In this document: one piece after another, positions 6,546-8,843 of the stretch | Position numbering within the stretch: the first letter of the stretch is position 1 | How the letters are laid out: the number at the start of each line of letters is the position of its first letter | Notes under the pieces: generated by a model | The model's database searches: none | Told to the model about the DNA's origin: nothing | Seen by the model: the letters and a program-made list of their open reading frames with translations, nothing else | Assembly: GCA_029256665.1 (NCBI GenBank) | Contig: JAQSXN010000117.1 | Span: 1-8,843, forward strand | Length of the DNA stretch: 8,843 nucleotides | Direction: 5' to 3' | From: Paenibacillus sp. | GTDB lineage: Bacteria; Bacillota; Bacilli; Paenibacillales; Paenibacillaceae | Made by a program: the position numbers and the translations under genes

Positions 6546-6775
6546 ACCTACGCTGCCATGGCGGCAAGCAAGGACTCCTTCTATCGTAAACGAAAGCGGC
6601 GCGAAAGGCTGTATGAGGCATGTTGAGTGTTTGTAAAGTTGGAAACGAAAAAAAGGATAAGCATCGAAAAAATCGCGGATTTCGCGAAAACCGGCGCCGT
6701 TATACGATAAGTCTGCGACAGGCGGGACTTGGCTCTCGCCGCGATCCGTCGCATGCAGAAGAGATAATCAGCGGG
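6546..6775. other. Divergent regulatory region between regulator and lipoprotein genes
   Basis: About 230 bases that I treat as non-coding, although an extended lipoprotein frame would cover the part from 6620. It should hold both divergent promoters. Weak candidates are, on the minus strand, TTTACA with an 18-base spacer and TACAGC (complement of about 6610-6639), and on the plus strand TATACG at 6701-6706 without a good -35. It also contains an 11-base odd palindrome AAGGACTCCTT (6570-6580) and the CGAAAA array described separately. No riboswitch or RNA gene is recognised. Confidence 0.55.
6646..6690. promoter_or_regulatory. Array of three CGAAAA elements plus a 10-bp palindrome, candidate regulator site
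   Basis: CGAAAA occurs at 6646, 6665 and 6685, spaced 19 and 20 bp, so all three face roughly the same side of the helix. The third overlaps a perfect 10-bp palindrome, TTTCGCGAAA (6680-6689). The palindrome's right part also pairs with TCGCG at 6673-6677. Two more CGAAAG copies lie at 6591 and 6602. AraC-type activators often bind direct repeats about two helical turns apart, and this array lies between the regulator gene and its divergent neighbour. The repeats are visible; the assignment to this regulator is inference. Confidence 0.4.
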
Positions 6776-8374
6776 GTGGTCGACGCGGTAGACATAAGAA
6801 ACGTCTCGTTCGTAATCGCTAAGTGGCTCTTGACGGTTACCCTCCTGTCTCTATTGCCTGGCTGCAGTCAATGGCGAGAGTCGGTCGGGCAGGAATCGGA
6901 GGAAGTTATTTCGCTCCGCTTCTTCACCGGCCAATCGCCTAACAATGTTGGACGGTTCGAGGACAAGCTGGTGTGGAAAAGAACGGCGGAGCGCTCCGGC
7001 ATCGACGTCGAGTTCGAGCTCGTGCCTTTCGAGGTGCTGGCTAATCAGCGGGCGCTGACGCTGGCGGGAGAAGAGTTGCCGGACGCGTTTTATTCGGCCA
7101 GATTGTCGTCCTCCGAGCTCTACATGTATGGCAAGAAGGGCGTCCTCATTTCGCTTGATGATTATTTGGCGTCCGACGCGCCGAACTTTCATGCATTGCT
7201 GGGGCGGTATCCCGAGTTAAGAGCGGGGCTTACCATGCCGGACGGACACATCTACTCCTTCCCTTCCTTCTACGACCCCGATTTTCTGTCCATGCTGATC
7301 GGCATGCCGCTTTGGGTGAACGGAGAATGGCTGGAGCGCCTTGGGATGAAGGAGCCGTCAACGACGGATGATTTGCTCGAATATTTGCGGGCGGTGCGCG
7401 CTACCGATCTGAACGGCAACGGCGAGCATGACGAAATTCCGTTCGGGAGCGTCGGCATCCAGCCTTTGTTGGATCAATTAAAGGGCGCGTTCGGCCTTGG
7501 CAATCGCGGCATCGCGCATCGATTTGTCGACGTTAACGAGAAGACGGGAGCGCTTCGGTTCATCAAGGTCGATCCTGCTCATCGGGAGCTGTTGGCCTTC
7601 GTGAACGGAATGAAGGAGGAGGGCTTGCTCGCCAGGGATATTTTCTCCATTAAAGAAACGGCGCTGAACGCGCTCGGTCAAGCGGGCCTGCTGGGCGCGG
7701 CGGTCGTGCCGAATCCGGCTTCCGTCATGGGCAGAGAGGAATTCGTCGGGCTTGGTCCGTTGGAAGGTCCGGGCGGCGAGCGGCTGTATTCGCATATTAA
7801 GCCGCCGCTCATTCATACGGGAGCCTTTGCCGTCACGAGCTCGAATCCCTATCCGGAGGAGACTGTTGCCTGGATGGACTACTTTTTCGGGGAGGAGGGC
7901 GCGACCTTGTATTTCATGGGCGAGGAGGGCCTGACCTTCGAAAGAAACCCTGACGGAATACCCGTCTTCAAGGAGAGCATCACGCGCGCGGCGGGAGGAT
8001 TGACGCTGGATCAGGCGCTTGTGCCCTACGTGACATGGATGGGCGGCAGTTATCCAGGCTTTGTGAAAGAGAAGTACTTCAAAGGCTCGGAGACTAGACC
8101 CGAAGCGATGACCGCGGCGGAGAAAGCGCGCGACTCCGTTCCGGACGAGGTGTGGGGCCGGTTTAATTTCACCGAAGCGGAGTCGCTCTGGATGTCTACG
8201 GCCGGGCAGGACATCGAACGGTACGCAAACGATATGGAGCGCGAGTTCGTGAACGGAACGGCGTCGCCGGACGAATGGGAACAGTACGTTGCAAGACTCG
8301 AAGCCATGGGACTGGACGAATACATGAACATCTACGAACAAGCATATCGGCGATATGATTCGTCATTACGATAA
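6776..8374 (+). CDS. Extracellular solute-binding lipoprotein, LplA-like
   Basis: A 532-residue lipid-anchored binding protein of the ABC-transporter family 1 type, acting on the outer face of the membrane. From the GTG chosen here, a signal peptide with hydrophobic core WLLTVTLLSLLPG ends in a lipobox (LLPGC) whose Cys30 would be lipidated. Mature features typical of LplA relatives are SLDDYLASDAPNF, the MPLWVNGEWLERLGM segment (about 177-191), an EF-hand-like calcium loop DLNGNGEHDE at 211-220, and the C-terminal IYEQAYRRY. The start is uncertain. The frame is open to an ATG at 6620, but those 52 extra residues are very basic, do not look like a lipoprotein leader, and would place the lipobox near residue 82. 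GTG 6776 has only a weak AGAAGAGA site. The ligand is unknown, perhaps an oligosaccharide by analogy. No permease follows. Confidence 0.88.
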   Translation: MVDAVDIRNVSFVIAKWLLTVTLLSLLPGCSQWRESVGQESEEVISLRFFTGQSPNNVGRFEDKLVWKRTAERSGIDVEFELVPFEVLANQRALTLAGEELPDAFYSARLSSSELYMYGKKGVLISLDDYLASDAPNFHALLGRYPELRAGLTMPDGHIYSFPSFYDPDFLSMLIGMPLWVNGEWLERLGMKEPSTTDDLLEYLRAVRATDLNGNGEHDEIPFGSVGIQPLLDQLKGAFGLGNRGIAHRFVDVNEKTGALRFIKVDPAHRELLAFVNGMKEEGLLARDIFSIKETALNALGQAGLLGAAVVPNPASVMGREEFVGLGPLEGPGGERLYSHIKPPLIHTGAFAVTSSNPYPEETVAWMDYFFGEEGATLYFMGEEGLTFERNPDGIPVFKESITRAAGGLTLDQALVPYVTWMGGSYPGFVKEKYFKGSETRPEAMTAAEKARDSVPDEVWGRFNFTEAESLWMSTAGQDIERYANDMEREFVNGTASPDEWEQYVARLEAMGLDEYMNIYEQAYRRYDSSLR

Positions 8375-8405
8375 TAATTGGGAGCGTGTGGGAGCTGTGA
8401 AAGCA

Positions 8406-8843
8406 ATGAAAACGAAACAATGGAAAAAATGGTTGTCGGGCATGACGGCGGCAGCGCTCTTGCTGGGCGTCGTTCCGGGACCGGCTCCGGCTAGCGCCGC
8501 GCCGGAGTTGCCCAAACTGCTTATTACGGAGCTGGTGCCGGATACGACGAATTTGCCAGGGATTTCCAAGGATGGATACGAATTCATTGAAATTTATAAT
8601 AACTCCGATTCGCTGGTCGACTTGCGGGACTATTCTTTGGTGTATGGAGCAACGCCATGGCCACTGACGGCGCCGGATCAAGCGACGACCATTCCCGCGT
8701 ACGGAACGATCGTGCTTTGGGTCATGAATGACTCGAACAAGGAGGTACCTGCAGCCACCTTTAACAATAATTACGGCGTTCAATTGACGGAAGGCGTCTC
8801 CTTGTTCCGCGTGAACGGCGGCGGAGGGTTAATCAATTCTGGG
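8406..8843 (+). CDS. Secreted lamin-tail-domain protein, N-terminal part (runs off the window)
   Basis: An open frame of 146 codons with no stop before the window ends. Residues 1-31 form a classical Sec signal peptide: KTKQWKKW basic start, TAAALLLGVVPG core, and cleavage after ASA. From about residue 37 the sequence matches the lamin-tail (LTD) pattern: KLLITELVPDT, YEFIEIYNNSDSLVDLRDYSLVYG, then IPAYGTIVLWV. In bacteria LTD domains sit on secreted or surface proteins, often with a nuclease or calcineurin-like phosphoesterase further along; in Paenibacillus-like genomes such proteins are often very long. Whether an enzyme domain follows cannot be seen. It begins 31 bases after the lipoprotein stop without a terminator between, so co-transcription is likely. 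A GTG at 8397 is an alternative start nine bases earlier; GGGAG at 8390-8394 fits the ATG better. Confidence 0.85.
   Translation, partial: MKTKQWKKWLSGMTAAALLLGVVPGPAPASAAPELPKLLITELVPDTTNLPGISKDGYEFIEIYNNSDSLVDLRDYSLVYGATPWPLTAPDQATTIPAYGTIVLWVMNDSNKEVPAATFNNNYGVQLTEGVSLFRVNGGGGLINSG

Noticed and set aside
6549..6572. A seven-codon minus-strand mini frame (TTG start after AAGGAG) as a leader peptide before the regulator gene
   Set aside because: The AAGGAG spacing to the TTG is very short, the peptide has no control-codon pattern, and no attenuator hairpin pair is evident.

Overview
The window looks like a chromosomal segment of a moderately GC-rich Bacillota, most plausibly Paenibacillus or a close relative such as Cohnella. 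The grounds are strong purine-rich Shine-Dalgarno sites, a YesS/YtdP-type membrane-bound AraC regulator divergent from an LplA-type lipoprotein, and a secreted lamin-tail-domain protein. The genus is inferred from gene content; no species can be named.

Left part (1-2114): a solitary malate:quinone oxidoreductase gene (mqo) on the minus strand, with its own rho-independent terminator at 59-102. An unusually long non-coding stretch of about 480 bases (1633-2114) separates it from the next, divergent gene. That stretch holds a 13-bp palindrome near the likely mqo promoter and a weak promoter candidate for the rightward gene.

Middle part (2115-4235): a small four-helix membrane protein of unknown function, closed by a clear terminator at 2624-2659. 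After an unusual inverted-repeat region comes a two-gene operon for an ECF sigma factor and its putative membrane anti-sigma factor. The two reading frames overlap by 17 bases, which fits coupled translation and stoichiometric production. A long stem-loop at 4167-4211 lies between this operon and the convergent regulator gene.

Right part (4236-8843): a 763-residue AraC-family regulator with two membrane helices and an extracellular sensor region is transcribed leftward. Divergent from it is a lipoprotein of the extracellular solute-binding family, followed after 31 bases by the start of a secreted lamin-tail-domain protein that runs off the window. The 248-base intergenic region between regulator and lipoprotein carries three CGAAAA elements spaced about 20 bp apart and a 10-bp palindrome, both candidate regulator-binding sites. 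No permease or ATPase gene is visible, so the usual transporter partners are missing from the part that can be seen.

Working model: two signal-sensing modules lie side by side. One is a membrane-anchored anti-sigma/ECF pair responding to an unknown envelope signal. The other is a membrane AraC regulator controlling a lipoprotein and a secreted protein for an unknown ligand. I see no rRNA, tRNA, CRISPR array, transposase or phage gene.
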